Shown here piece after piece: positions 28,816-37,454 of a stretch of DNA of 64,000 nucleotides. The notes below the pieces were generated by a model. It was not told the DNA's origin and ran no database searches. It saw only the letters and a program-made list of their open reading frames with translations. A program made the translations under genes and the position numbers. Positions within the stretch are counted from its first letter, which is position 1. Each line of letters begins with the position of its first letter. This DNA comes from Sva-07 sp963698565 (GTDB taxonomy: Bacteria; Actinomycetota; Acidimicrobiia; Acidimicrobiales; Ilumatobacteraceae), in the NCBI GenBank assembly GCA_963698565.1, contig CAVORH010000006.1, positions 124,001-188,000 of the forward strand, written 5' to 3'.

Positions 28816-29787
28816 ATGACAGATCTCCAGTTCGGCATGTTCATCCCCCAGGGCTGGAAGATGGAGCTCTCGTCCATCGCCGACCCCGTGGACAAGTGGC
28901 AGCGGGCCGTCGAGATCGCCCAGCTCGCCGAGGAACTCGGCTACGACTCGCTCTGGGTGTACGACCACTTCCACAACGTGCCGGTGCCCGCCCACGAGAC
29001 GATGTTCGAGTGCTGGATGACGCTCGCGGCGATCTCGCAGCGCACGAGCACCATCAAGCTCGGTCAGATGGTCGGGTGCGCGCCGTATCGCGAGCCGTCG
29101 TTGCTGGCGAAGCTCACGTCCAATCTCGATGTGATGTCGGGTGGGCGCCTGATCTGGGGCATCGGCGCCGGCTGGTACCAGCACGAGTTCACGGGCTACG
29201 GCTACGAGTTCCCTGCCCCGGCCGACCGCATCCGCATGCTGCGCGAGACCGTCGAGATCGTCACCGCCATGTGGTCGGAGCCCGACGTGTCCTACGACGG
29301 CCGCTACTACACACTCGACGGCGCACAGTGCGATCCGAAGCCGCTGCAGTCGCCCCGACCGCAGGTGCTGATCGGCGGCGGCGGCGAACAGCTCACACTC
29401 CGTGTCGTCGCCCGCCTCGCCGACGCTTCGAACTTCGGCGGCAAGCCGCACGAGTTCCAGCACAAGTGCGACGTGCTGCGCGGGCACTGTCGTGACGTCG
29501 GCCGCGACTACGACGAGATCCAGAAGACCTGGTCGCCGGAGGTGTTCATCCGCGAGTCCGAGCAGGAGATCCTCGACGGCGGCACCCGCAGCTTCTACGG
29601 CGAACCGTTCGAGTCGTGGCACACCGGCAATCTCGTCGGCACGCCCGAGCAGGTCGCCGAGAAGCTCCAGACCTACATCGACCTCGGCTGCACCGGCTTC
29701 TACCCGTGGTGCTCCGACTACCCCGACACCCAGACGATGCGTCTGTTCGCCGAGCAGGTGATCCCGCAGGTCCGCGCCGCGAACTGA
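28816..29787 (+). CDS. F420-dependent luciferase-like (LLM) oxidoreductase
   Basis: 323 residues, a TIM-barrel of the bacterial luciferase superfamily, subgroup that uses coenzyme F420. Typical blocks are LAEELGYDSLWVYDHF, KLGQMVGCAPYREPSLLAK (ends: KLGQMV, LLAK), the SGGRLIWGIGAGW loop and PQVLIGGGGEQ. The ATG at 28816 gives the normal start (MTDLQFGMFIPQ). F420 enzymes of this type are abundant in actinobacteria; the substrate is unknown. The gene is monocistronic and converges on adenosine deaminase with a 20-base gap. Confidence 0.87.
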   Translation: MTDLQFGMFIPQGWKMELSSIADPVDKWQRAVEIAQLAEELGYDSLWVYDHFHNVPVPAHETMFECWMTLAAISQRTSTIKLGQMVGCAPYREPSLLAKLTSNLDVMSGGRLIWGIGAGWYQHEFTGYGYEFPAPADRIRMLRETVEIVTAMWSEPDVSYDGRYYTLDGAQCDPKPLQSPRPQVLIGGGGEQLTLRVVARLADASNFGGKPHEFQHKCDVLRGHCRDVGRDYDEIQKTWSPEVFIRESEQEILDGGTRSFYGEPFESWHTGNLVGTPEQVAEKLQTYIDLGCTGFYPWCSDYPDTQTMRLFAEQVIPQVRAAN

Positions 29788-29807
29788 TCGGCTCGACGCC
29801 CGCGGGC

Positions 29808-30816
29808 TCAGGCGAGATCGGACAGCCAGGCGGCCTTGGCGGCCGGGGCGGCGAAGCTGTGCTCGATCGAGTTGCGGGCCAGCGCTCGGATGCCGTCGAG
29901 ATCGAGAGAGCACCACTCCCACGCACGGCGGTACTCGGCGAGCAGGTCGGTCTGGAACATCGGCGGATCGTCGGTGCCGAGCGTCACGACGATGCCGGCA
30001 TCGAGCATCCGCGGCAGGGGATGATCGGCTGCCGACTCGACGGCGTGGAGCGCGAGGTTCGACCCGGGGCAGACGTCGCAGGCGATCCCACGATCGACGA
30101 GCATCGCGACCACGTCGGGATCGGACATCACCCCGATGCCGTGCTGGATCCGGACCGCGCCGAACTGCTCGACGGCGAAGCGCACTTCGGCCGCGCCACC
30201 GTGTTCCGCCGCATGGGAGACCCCGGGCAGCCCGCGTTCGCGGGCGGCAACGTAGATCGGTGCGAAGTCGTCGGTCGTCCAGCTGTCGGCCGGGCCGCCC
30301 ATGCCGACGGCGACCAGATGGTCGGTGCCGTGGGCGAACACCTCCTGCATCGCCACGGCGCAGGCGTCGGCGGGCAGATGCGGTGAGATGTCGGGGATCA
30401 GACCCCACGAGATGCCGGTGCGGTCGGCCGCCCGCAGGCAGCCGTCGACGATGCCGTCGTGGATCGGCCCCCACGCCTTGCCCTGCTCGACGATGTGGCC
30501 GGTGGCGGAGACGTGGAACTCGACGTGGACGACGCCCTGCTCGACCGCGTGGTCGAGGTACCGCTCGGCGACGAGTGCGAAGTCGTCGGGCTCGCGCAGC
30601 AGATCGAGCACGGCGAAGTAGCGCTCGAGGAACATCGGGAACCCGTCGAAGCGGAACCAGGCGTCGACGCCGGCGATGTCGTCGGCCGGCGGGCGAACGC
30701 CGTGGCGTTCAGCGAGCGTCAGCACCGTCGCCGCATCGACGGTTCCCTCGAGATGCACGTGCAGCTCCGCTTTCGGGCAGTCCGCCGCACGTACTCGATG
30801 GGAAACGGAGCGCTCA
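29808..30816 (-). CDS. Adenosine deaminase family protein (frameshift near the start)
   Basis: About 335 residues. Zinc ligands and catalytic residues are in place: HVH in AELHVHLEGT, HAAEHGG (His and Glu), and LGTDDPPMF (Asp-Asp). The enzyme converts adenosine or deoxyadenosine to inosine, or adenine to hypoxanthine in the related type. The natural start is the ATG at 30816 (MSAPFPIEYVRRT), but one base is missing near 30775 before PKAELHVHLEGT. Without that correction the only start is a GTG inside the HVH motif, which would destroy the zinc site. I therefore take one gene with a frameshift. Confidence 0.8.
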
Positions 30817-30833
30817 TCGCGCGCGTCGGTGGG

Positions 30834-31094
30834 TCAGCTGGCTTCTGCCGTGGCGATCGCGACGCGAGGGTCGCGATTCGGATCGGCATCGGCGTCCAAC
30901 GAGTCGCGGAAGAGCGTGATGGCCAGGTTGCGCTGGTCGTCGTCGAGCTCGGCGTCCATGATGCGTTCGATCGAGGGCGCGAGGTCGCGCCGTCCGACGA
31001 CGAGCTCGTGGGCGATCTGCTCGGTCGGGGGGAGATCCTCCACCGGGGTGGTGCCGTCGTGCCAGCGGCTGACCGGCTGCTTCTTGGTGGCCAT
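30834..31094 (-). CDS. Small hypothetical protein
   Basis: 86 residues, hydrophilic and acidic (MATKKQPVSRWHDGTT start; ELDDDQRNLAITLFRD helix). No membrane segment or motif I recognise. Codon use fits a real gene, and it lies 18 bases upstream of the adenosine deaminase start, possibly in the same transcript. No function assigned. Confidence 0.55.
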   Translation of the reverse strand: MATKKQPVSRWHDGTTPVEDLPPTEQIAHELVVGRRDLAPSIERIMDAELDDDQRNLAITLFRDSLDADADPNRDPRVAIATAEAS

Positions 31095-31179
31095 GTTGCC
31101 TCGTTCCTTCGACGCCCCGGCTGTGGCGACTCCACGACCGCTCGGCGATCAGGACAACGCTGGCCCCAATGAGCCCACC

Positions 31180-31365
31180 CTACCGGGCGACTCGATCGGA
31201 GCCGTTGGCCCCCTCGAGTCGGGCATGGAGCCGCGAGCGCAACTCGTCGGGCGGCAACTCCACCCAGGCCCGCCGGTGTCGACGCTGGTAGGCCACGGCA
31301 CCTGCGGCGCCGAGCACGGCGATCACACCGGCGACACCGAGGATCTTCGCCCACCTCACGAGCAC
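31180..31365 (-). CDS. Small single-pass membrane protein
   Basis: About 61 residues: a GTG start at 31365 (or 31359), one membrane helix (AKILGVAGVIAVLGAAGAVAY), then a basic and amphipathic tail (RRHRRAWVELPPDELRSRLH). It is divergent from the gene at 31382. No function assigned. The helix is quoted here within 21 letters at most as AKILGVAG to GAVAY. Confidence 0.45.
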   Translation of the reverse strand: MLVRWAKILGVAGVIAVLGAAGAVAYQRRHRRAWVELPPDELRSRLHARLEGANGSDRVAR

Positions 31366-31381
31366 GTACGTTAGAGCACCG

Positions 31382-32020
31382 ATGCCCGACTCGATGACCC
31401 TGCGCGACGCCCTCGACGAAGCAGCAACCGGCGACGTGTGGCTGTTCCGTGGGCGGTCAGCCGCCGATCGTGCGATCCGCCTCTTCACGAACAGCCCCGT
31501 CAACCACGTCGGGATCGTGCTCGCGATCGACGACCTCCCGCCGCTGATCTGGCACGCCGAACTCGGCGCGAGCATGCCGAACGTGTGGACCGGGGAACGC
31601 GAACGCGGCGCCCAGCTCCACCTCCTCGAGCGGGCGGTCAGTGTGTGGACGCACCGCTACGGCCAGGACCCGTGGTTCCGACAGATCGACATCGAGGTGT
31701 CGGACGAGATGGAGAACCAGGCCCTGTCGGTGGTTGCCGAGTACAGCGGTCGCGGGTTCCCGAGCACCGCGTCGCTCGCCAAGCACTGGCTCACGGGGCG
31801 GGTACGCAAGAAGATCTCGCTCACCGACGTGTACTGCGCGGAGCTCGCAGCGATCACCTACGAACGCATGGGTCTGCTCGACGGCGAGCGTCCGCCGAAC
31901 TGGTACGACCCGGGGACGTTCTGGAGCGGGGATCGTCTCGAACTCGTCGGTGCGTCCCTCGGCCCCGAGATCCACGTCACCGACGTCACGCCGATCGACG
32001 ACGCCTGGCGCGACGGCTGA
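31382..32020 (+). CDS. Permuted papain-fold (YiiX/NlpC-P60-like) protein
   Basis: 212 residues. GDVWLFRGRSAADRAIRLFT followed by PVNHVGIVLAID is the permuted NlpC/P60 (YiiX/LRAT-type) arrangement with the histidine first. The cysteine comes later in TDVYCAELAAITYERMGLL (ends TDVYC, RMGLL). Members are amidases, acyltransferases or unknown hydrolases acting on lipids or peptides. No signal peptide is visible, so it is probably cytoplasmic. The ATG at 31382 is 16 bases from the divergent small membrane protein gene. Confidence 0.7.
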   Translation: MPDSMTLRDALDEAATGDVWLFRGRSAADRAIRLFTNSPVNHVGIVLAIDDLPPLIWHAELGASMPNVWTGERERGAQLHLLERAVSVWTHRYGQDPWFRQIDIEVSDEMENQALSVVAEYSGRGFPSTASLAKHWLTGRVRKKISLTDVYCAELAAITYERMGLLDGERPPNWYDPGTFWSGDRLELVGASLGPEIHVTDVTPIDDAWRDG

Positions 32021-32102
32021 CCATCCCGTCGAGCGCGCTCGTCACTGCGCCCAAATCAGTGGACACGTTCGACCCGGATGACGAACATTTGTATGTTTGT
32101 GG

Positions 32103-32131
32103 TTGCTATTATCGTACTGGTGTGCTATCAT
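32103..32131 (+). promoter_or_regulatory. Sigma70-type promoter, probably leaderless
   Basis: A TTGCTA hexamer (32103-32108) and TATCAT (32126-32131) are 17 bases apart in an AT-rich island. A start point about 7 bases on would fall at the ATG of 32138, giving a leaderless mRNA. Confidence 0.55.
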
Positions 32132-32146
32132 GACTCCATGGAGTCA
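32131..32146. promoter_or_regulatory. 16-bp perfect palindrome over the start codon
   Basis: TGACTCCATGGAGTCA reads the same on both strands and is centred on the ATG of the DUF222/HNH gene, overlapping the -10 box. It is a candidate operator. Confidence 0.5.
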
Positions 32147-33491
32147 GCCGGCGCCATCACCTTCGAGGACGATCTCGACACGGTGCTGAACGACACCGCC
32201 GGCCACCTGAACGCCTTGCACGGCCGACTCGTCGACGCCTGCGTGCGCGATGCTCGCTGATCGCACCGCGTGGGCCGGGCCGGGGGTGGAACGCCCCGAG
32301 TTGTACCTCGCCTGGAAGGTCGGGCTGTCGTTGCCGCGGGCGAAGCAGATCGTGGAGATCGCCGAACGTGCCACCGAACTCCCGGTCACCGTCGACGCGT
32401 TGCGGCGTGGCGAGTTGGCGATCGACCAGGTCGTCGCCGTCGTGCGGCGGGCGCCGTGGTGGGCGGATCGTGAAGTGTGCGAGCTGGCCCGCAACGCCAC
32501 CGTGCACCAGTTGCGCACCGCACTGGCCACGTATCCGTTCCCCGACTACCCCAACCCGAACGACCCCAGCAGACACCGACAGCAGCGGTGGCGACAGCGA
32601 ACCGGAGACGGCGACCACCGACACGATGACGCCGAGCCGTCTGCCGAACCTGCCACGGACCAGTCACCACCGACGCCGACAGTGGTGCCGCGGGTGCAGG
32701 ACCGGGTGTGGTTCGGTGTCGGTGCTGACGGCCGGTTCCGGATGAACGTCGAATGTGACCAGGCGACCGGGATGATCATCGAGGCCGCGTTGCGTGAGTC
32801 ACGCGACCGGCTGTTCCACGACGGCCACCCCGACATCGACTGGATCGACACGATCCGCGACATCGCGGAGCGGTCGTTGGACGCCGTCGCCGACCTCGCC
32901 CGCCGCGACCGATTCCGGATCCACATCCACCTCGACACCGACGGCACCATCAGCGACGACCGAGGCCACCAACTCCCCGACGCCATCGCGAAGTACATCA
33001 CCTGCGACGGGCTCGTCACCCCCACCTTCATCCACGACTCGATACCGATCTCGATCGGACGATCCGGACGGATGATCCCCGAACGCACCCGCCGCCACGT
33101 CATCCGACGCGACCAGCACTGCCGAGTCCCCGGCTGCACCCAAACCCACATCCTCGAAGTGCACCACATCATCCACTGGCACAACGGTGGCCCCACCGAC
33201 ACCTGGAACCTGATCGCCCTGTGCCCACACCACCACCGCATGCACCACCAAGGCCAACTCGGCATCACGGGCAACGCCGACGACGGCACCGTCATCTTCA
33301 CCGACACCAACGGCCAACCATTGCAACCATCCGGGGCCAGACCCACGCCCCCCGGGGCCCCACCACCACCCCCACGAGGGGTCTACCAACACCCCCTCGG
33401 TGAACGCCTCGACACCCAGTGGCTCCACTTCAACCCACCACCCGAACACCGCACCACCTGGCAACCCCCCGAACACCGACGCACCGCCTGA
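32138..33491 (+). CDS. DUF222 / HNH endonuclease domain protein (one frameshift)
   Basis: About 450 residues. The N-terminal DUF222 domain runs through HLNALHGRLVDACVR and then LADRTAWAGPGVERPELYLAW. One extra base near 32250 separates these two pieces. The C-terminal HNH nuclease motif is RDQHCRVPGC, EVHHIIHW, LIALCPHHHRMHH, with Cys pairs and His in place. The tail is proline rich. The family (mycobacterial 13E12-like) is often multicopy in actinobacteria and its role is unclear. The stop TGA at 33489 is the first base triplet of the 8-bp target duplicated by the adjacent IS256 element, so the insertion left the coding sequence intact. Confidence 0.85.
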
Positions 33492-34899
33492 CGCCGGGGA
33501 CTATCTCGTTAACGGTGTTTCCGGCATTGTTGGTTAGTAGGTCTCGGCGGCCGGGAACCGGTCGGCGAATGTGATTGAGAACGCGTTCAGTGCCGGCTTC
33601 CAGCGCATTGCCCATCGTTGCCGACCTTTCCCGGTGGGGTCCAGTGATCGGGTCACCAGATACAAGCATTTCAATGCGGCCTGCTCGGACGGGAAATGTC
33701 CGCGGGCTTTCACGGCACGCCGGTAGCGGGCGTTCAACGACTCGATCGCGTTCGTGGAACACAACACGGTGCGGATCTCGATGTCGTAGTCGAGGAACGG
33801 GATGAACTCGTTCCAGGCGTTGTCCCACAACCTGATGATCGCCGGGTAACGCTGCCCCCACGTCTCGGCGAACTCCTCGAACGCCACCCGGGCGGCATCC
33901 GCGTTGACGGCGGTGTAGATCGGCCGGATCGCCCGTTTGATGGCGTCCCAGTCACGGCGGCTGGAAAGCCGGAACGTGTTGCGGATCAGATGGATGATGC
34001 ACGTCTGCACGATGGTTTGCGGCCACACGTTGCCGACCACCTCCGGCAACCCTTTGAGCCCGTCACAGACGACGAAGAACGCGTCACGCACCCCACGGTT
34101 ACGCAGGTCGGTGAGCACGCTCATCCAGAACTTGGCGCCTTCGCCGCCCTGGCCGGCCCACAACCCGAGGATGTCGCGTTCACCGTCGAGGCTGACGCCG
34201 ATGGCGGCGTAGACCGGCCGGTTGGCGACCTGGCCGTCACGGACCTTGACCACGATCGCGTCGATGAAGATCGCCGCGTAGATCTCATCCAACGGGCGCA
34301 CTGTCCAGTCGTTCATTTCCTCGAGCACCCGGTCGGTGATCCGAGACACGGTCTCTTTGGAGACCGACGCCCCATAGATCTCGGCGAAGTGCGCAGAGAT
34401 CTCCCCGGTCGTCAACCCTTTCGCGTACAGCGACAACACGATCTCATCAACACCGGACAGGCGGCGTTGTCGTTTGCGCACGATCTGCGGTTCGAACGTG
34501 CCCGCCCGATCCCGTGGCACCTCGATGTCGACATGCCCGGTCGCTTCGGTCAACACCGTCTTGGTCCGGGTGCCGTTACGCACGTTGCCCGACTCGGACG
34601 CGGCGTGTTTGTCGTGACCGAGATGCTCGGTGAGCTCCTCGTTCAACGCCGTCTCCAGCACCGTCTTGGTGAGCTGCTTCAACAGACCGTCCGGCCCGGT
34701 GAGCGACAAGCCTTGTTCCTTGGCCTGGCGCACCAGCTCGCGGGCAGCCGTCAGTTCCGCCGACTCAGGCGGCGACTCCTTCTTCTTGGTCACATCTTCC
34801 AGTGTTGCGGTTGCGGTCATCACACCGCTCCTTTCCGCCCGCCATCACAGCGAGCGAGTCAGACCGGAAACACCGTTAAATCCACAGTCCCTGACGCCG
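33489..34899. mobile_element. IS256-family insertion sequence with 8-bp target duplications
   Basis: The element is 33497-34891 (1,395 bp). Its ends are imperfect inverted repeats of 28 bp (33497-33524 and 34864-34891) sharing GGGACT and TTAACGGTGTTTCCGG. It is flanked by TGACGCCG at 33489-33496 and again at 34892-34899, an 8-bp target-site duplication as expected for IS256. The left copy contains the TGA stop of the HNH gene. An intact transposase, good ends and perfect duplications indicate a recent insertion. Confidence 0.94.
33534..34823 (-). CDS. IS256-family transposase
   Basis: 429 residues, full length. DDE catalytic residues: Asp in IFIDAIVVKVRDG, Asp in FFVVCDGLKGLPEV, Glu in STNAIESLNARYR. 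The N-terminal region contains LNEELTEHLGH, a family hallmark. It catalyses cut-and-paste or copy-out transposition of the surrounding element. The ATG at 34823 (or 34820) lies 41 bases from the right inverted repeat. Nothing suggests inactivation. Confidence 0.96.
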   Translation of the reverse strand: MMTATATLEDVTKKKESPPESAELTAARELVRQAKEQGLSLTGPDGLLKQLTKTVLETALNEELTEHLGHDKHAASESGNVRNGTRTKTVLTEATGHVDIEVPRDRAGTFEPQIVRKRQRRLSGVDEIVLSLYAKGLTTGEISAHFAEIYGASVSKETVSRITDRVLEEMNDWTVRPLDEIYAAIFIDAIVVKVRDGQVANRPVYAAIGVSLDGERDILGLWAGQGGEGAKFWMSVLTDLRNRGVRDAFFVVCDGLKGLPEVVGNVWPQTIVQTCIIHLIRNTFRLSSRRDWDAIKRAIRPIYTAVNADAARVAFEEFAETWGQRYPAIIRLWDNAWNEFIPFLDYDIEIRTVLCSTNAIESLNARYRRAVKARGHFPSEQAALKCLYLVTRSLDPTGKGRQRWAMRWKPALNAFSITFADRFPAAETY

Positions 34900-34906
34900 T
34901 ACCGGG

Positions 34907-35686
34907 TCAAGCCGGAAGTGAGCGACGAAGCGAGGTGGTCGCTGCCGCCAACAGTGCCGTGTCGACCCCGACGGCCACCAGTCGCGCACCGGCGTCGGTG
35001 TATCGCCCGACGAGCTCCGGTGTCGTCGCCATCACCGCCGCGGCGGTGCCCGTTGCGGCGATGCGCTCGACGGCCTCGGTGACGACGTCGACCACTTCGG
35101 GCAGCGTGCCGCCGGCGAGATGTCCGAGCGACGACGCGAGGTCCATCGGGCCGATGAAGACGGCGTCGATGCCGTCGACGCCGCAGATCGCCTCGAGGTT
35201 GGCGAGCCCTGCGGCGGACTCGATCTGTGCGATCACACAGATCTGCTCGTTCGCGGCTGCGTGGTAGCCGGGCACGCGACCCCACCTGGCCGCACGCGCC
35301 GACGACACCCCGCGGATCCCCGCAGGCGGGTAGCGAGCCGCGGCGACGATGGCGGCGGCTTGCTCCGCAGTATCGACCATCGGAACGACGATCGTCCGCG
35401 CGCCGACGTCGAGAATCCGTTTGATGTCGGCGGCGTCGTGATTCCAGCACCGAACGGCTGCTTCGGCACCGGCCGCAGCGACCGCCTGGAGTTGGACGAG
35501 GATCGTGCGCAGGTCGTTGGGACCGTGCTCGGCATCGATGACGACCAGATCGAATCCAGCGCCCGCCGAGATCTCGGCTGCGACCGGGTCGGCCAGGCTG
35601 ACGAACACCGCCCACTGGACCGGCGCGGTCGGATCGAGCAATCGTCGCTTGCACTCGTTCGGCGGGAGGGTGGCAGCGTCGCTCAT
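34907..35686 (-). CDS. HpcH/HpaI-family aldolase
   Basis: 259 residues. Divalent-metal class II aldolase of the HpcH/HpaI family, which cleaves 4-hydroxy-2-oxo acids to pyruvate and an aldehyde. Motifs: FDLVVIDAEHGPND, VRCWNHDAADIKRILDVGA (ends VRCWN, DVGA), VVPMVDTAEQA, AQIESAAGLANLEAI and the metal-binding DAVFIGPMDLASSLG. It overlaps the Rieske oxygenase gene upstream (ATGA), so both belong to one unit headed by the operator at 36705. It ends 8 bases from the IS256 target duplication. It probably supplies pyruvate at the end of the pathway. Confidence 0.85.
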   Translation of the reverse strand: MSDAATLPPNECKRRLLDPTAPVQWAVFVSLADPVAAEISAGAGFDLVVIDAEHGPNDLRTILVQLQAVAAAGAEAAVRCWNHDAADIKRILDVGARTIVVPMVDTAEQAAAIVAAARYPPAGIRGVSSARAARWGRVPGYHAAANEQICVIAQIESAAGLANLEAICGVDGIDAVFIGPMDLASSLGHLAGGTLPEVVDVVTEAVERIAATGTAAAVMATTPELVGRYTDAGARLVAVGVDTALLAAATTSLRRSLPA

Positions 35687-36666
35687 GCGTTCAGCAAGGA
35701 CGCGAGCTGGCGACGCCACTCCACCGACGGCTTGTCGGACTGCACGCTCACGGTCGCATGTTGGTCCAGCGGCAGGACTCCGGGCACGCGTTCGAGCATC
35801 ACCTTGTCCTCGGCACCGATCGCACGGTCGAAGGTGATCACGTCCTCGCCGGGGACGCTGAAGTCGTCGTTGCGCCACACGACGAACGTGAAGTACGACG
35901 TCGTGTCGTCCACCGGGGTGGCACACAGCAGCAGCAGGTGGTCCAACCCGGTCTCGTAGTGGATCGTGCTGCGCACGGTGAACGGCAGGTGGAAGCCGGT
36001 GCTCATCCGACGGTGGACCATGTCGCCATCCTGACCGGAGACGACGGTGCCACCCGTGTCGTTGCGAGCGTCGACTTCGTACCGGTAGCCGTGCCAGCCG
36101 TCGTCGAGCGGCTCGAGGTGGATCTTGGGGACCTCGGTGTACTGCTCGACTCCGAAGGTGCCGAGATGGACCCAGGGGAAGTGCGAGACGTCCATGAAGT
36201 TGTCGGTCATGCGCATCGCCGACGTCGTCCAGGTCTCGATGCCGCTGTTGATTCTGCGGTAGGTCGGGTCGTCCTCCGCCGACATCAACGGGATCGTGCC
36301 GACGGGCTCGTCGGGGCACAGCCACACGAGGCCGTACTTCTCCTCGACGGCGACGACCGGCAGATGGGCGGCGGGCGGAACGGGCCGACCCGTCCCCGAC
36401 GACGGGATCTCGACGCACTTCCCGCCGTCACCGAAACTCCAGCCGTGATAGGGGCAGGTGAGGCAGCCGTCGCTGACCGTGCCGATGCTGAGCGGGGACT
36501 CACGATGTGGGCACCGGTCGGGAGCAGCGATCAGTTCGCCGGCCGCCGACCGCCACAGCACGTAGTCGACCCCGAGCAGCCGGACGCCGAGCGGCGCATC
36601 GGTGACGTCGGCGCCCTCGGCAACGACGTACCACTGATGGCGCAGGGCCTCGTGTTCAACGAGCAT
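35683..36666 (-). CDS. Rieske 2Fe-2S oxygenase, alpha-type (demethylase-like)
   Basis: 327 residues. The N-terminal Rieske cluster motif is CPHRESPLSIG (C-x-H) and CPYHGWSFG (C-x2-H). The C-terminal catalytic domain holds the mononuclear iron site: Asp and His in DNFMDVSHFPWVHLG (HX4H). Length and architecture match the PobA/VanA-like demethylases and carbazole-type oxygenases with a single subunit. Likely reaction: O- or N-demethylation or ring hydroxylation. No reductase or ferredoxin gene is nearby. It begins at the ATG 36666 and is headed by the operator motif at 36705-36721. Confidence 0.86.
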   Translation of the reverse strand: MLVEHEALRHQWYVVAEGADVTDAPLGVRLLGVDYVLWRSAAGELIAAPDRCPHRESPLSIGTVSDGCLTCPYHGWSFGDGGKCVEIPSSGTGRPVPPAAHLPVVAVEEKYGLVWLCPDEPVGTIPLMSAEDDPTYRRINSGIETWTTSAMRMTDNFMDVSHFPWVHLGTFGVEQYTEVPKIHLEPLDDGWHGYRYEVDARNDTGGTVVSGQDGDMVHRRMSTGFHLPFTVRSTIHYETGLDHLLLLCATPVDDTTSYFTFVVWRNDDFSVPGEDVITFDRAIGAEDKVMLERVPGVLPLDQHATVSVQSDKPSVEWRRQLASLLNA

Positions 36667-36704
36667 CGCAGGCACCCTTTCCGATCCGGACGGATCAATG
36701 AATT

Positions 36705-36721
36705 GGTCTGATGGTCTTACC
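36705..36721 (+). promoter_or_regulatory. Operator motif, copy 1
   Basis: GGTCTGATGGTCTTACC, two mismatches from the consensus, 39-55 bases before the Rieske start. It includes ATGGTCTTACCAT, a TGGT-N3-ACCA core of FadR type, and overlaps the ureD stop codon. Confidence 0.7.
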
Positions 36722-37454
36722 ATAGCAAGTCGCCGCTGGTCAGTTCCGGGGCGATCCGGCCGAGGAGGTCGGCCACCGACGGACGGTCGGGGCCGACCGC
36801 CAACACGACCGCCGCGTCCTCGGCGATCGGGAGCCACGCCGCAGCGCGACCGGTCTCGATGCAGGTCCTCGACTCGCCCGCGGTCACTCCCACCAGCACG
36901 GCGGAACACACGTGCCGGGCAGCGCCGACCGAGACCGAGCTCAGCGCACCGGGGACGTCGGGGCCGAACGCCTCGCCGTGGTCGAGCAGCACCGCTCCCG
37001 CCCGCTCGACGCGCAGCCGGAGATCGAGACGGCCACTCGCTTCGCCGCGACGGCCGAGCGCGACCTCCTCGACGACCACGCAGGTCGCACCCTCGGCGAG
37101 TCGCACGGTCGTCGTCGCTCGATGCCGCGACCCGACCACCGACACGGTCGGCTCCAACCACAACCGCAGGCGCCCGTCGGCGGCGACATCGCACGCGGTG
37201 GTCGTCGACGACCACAGGTCGTGAGGACCGGGCCACACCAGTCCGGCGGCGACCGACCCGACGTCGGCGCGAGCCCCGGGCCCGACGGTGATCACCAGTC
37301 CGAGTTCGTCGCCACCCACCGGGGCGGCAGCCGAGGCGGCGAGCAGCACGCGATCGCCGCAGCGCCGGACACTGATCGGCGCAGCGGAGGTCCGGTCGAC
37401 CACCTGATCGACACCGTCGCGACGCTCGACCGTGATCCGAGCGGACGCCTTCAC
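36717..37454 (-). CDS. ureD: Urease accessory protein UreD/UreH
   Basis: 245 residues, the last gene of the urease operon. It binds apo-urease and, with UreF and UreG, allows nickel loading. It is shorter than the proteobacterial UreD but shows the expected order: R-I-T-V-E-R-R-D-G, WPGPHDLWSS, RATTTVRLAEGATCVVVEE (ends RATTT, VVEE) and the final LLGRIAPELTSGDLLW. The GTG at 37454 overlaps the ureG stop (GTGA). The stop is TAA at 36717, inside the operator of the next unit. Confidence 0.8.
   Translation of the reverse strand: MKASARITVERRDGVDQVVDRTSAAPISVRRCGDRVLLAASAAAPVGGDELGLVITVGPGARADVGSVAAGLVWPGPHDLWSSTTTACDVAADGRLRLWLEPTVSVVGSRHRATTTVRLAEGATCVVVEEVALGRRGEASGRLDLRLRVERAGAVLLDHGEAFGPDVPGALSSVSVGAARHVCSAVLVGVTAGESRTCIETGRAAAWLPIAEDAAVVLAVGPDRPSVADLLGRIAPELTSGDLLW

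Noticed and set aside
32082..32099. SOS (LexA) box upstream of the HNH gene: CGAACATTTGTATGTTTG
   Set aside because: The half-sites are 8 bases apart instead of the 4 expected for actinobacterial LexA boxes; at most a weak dyad.
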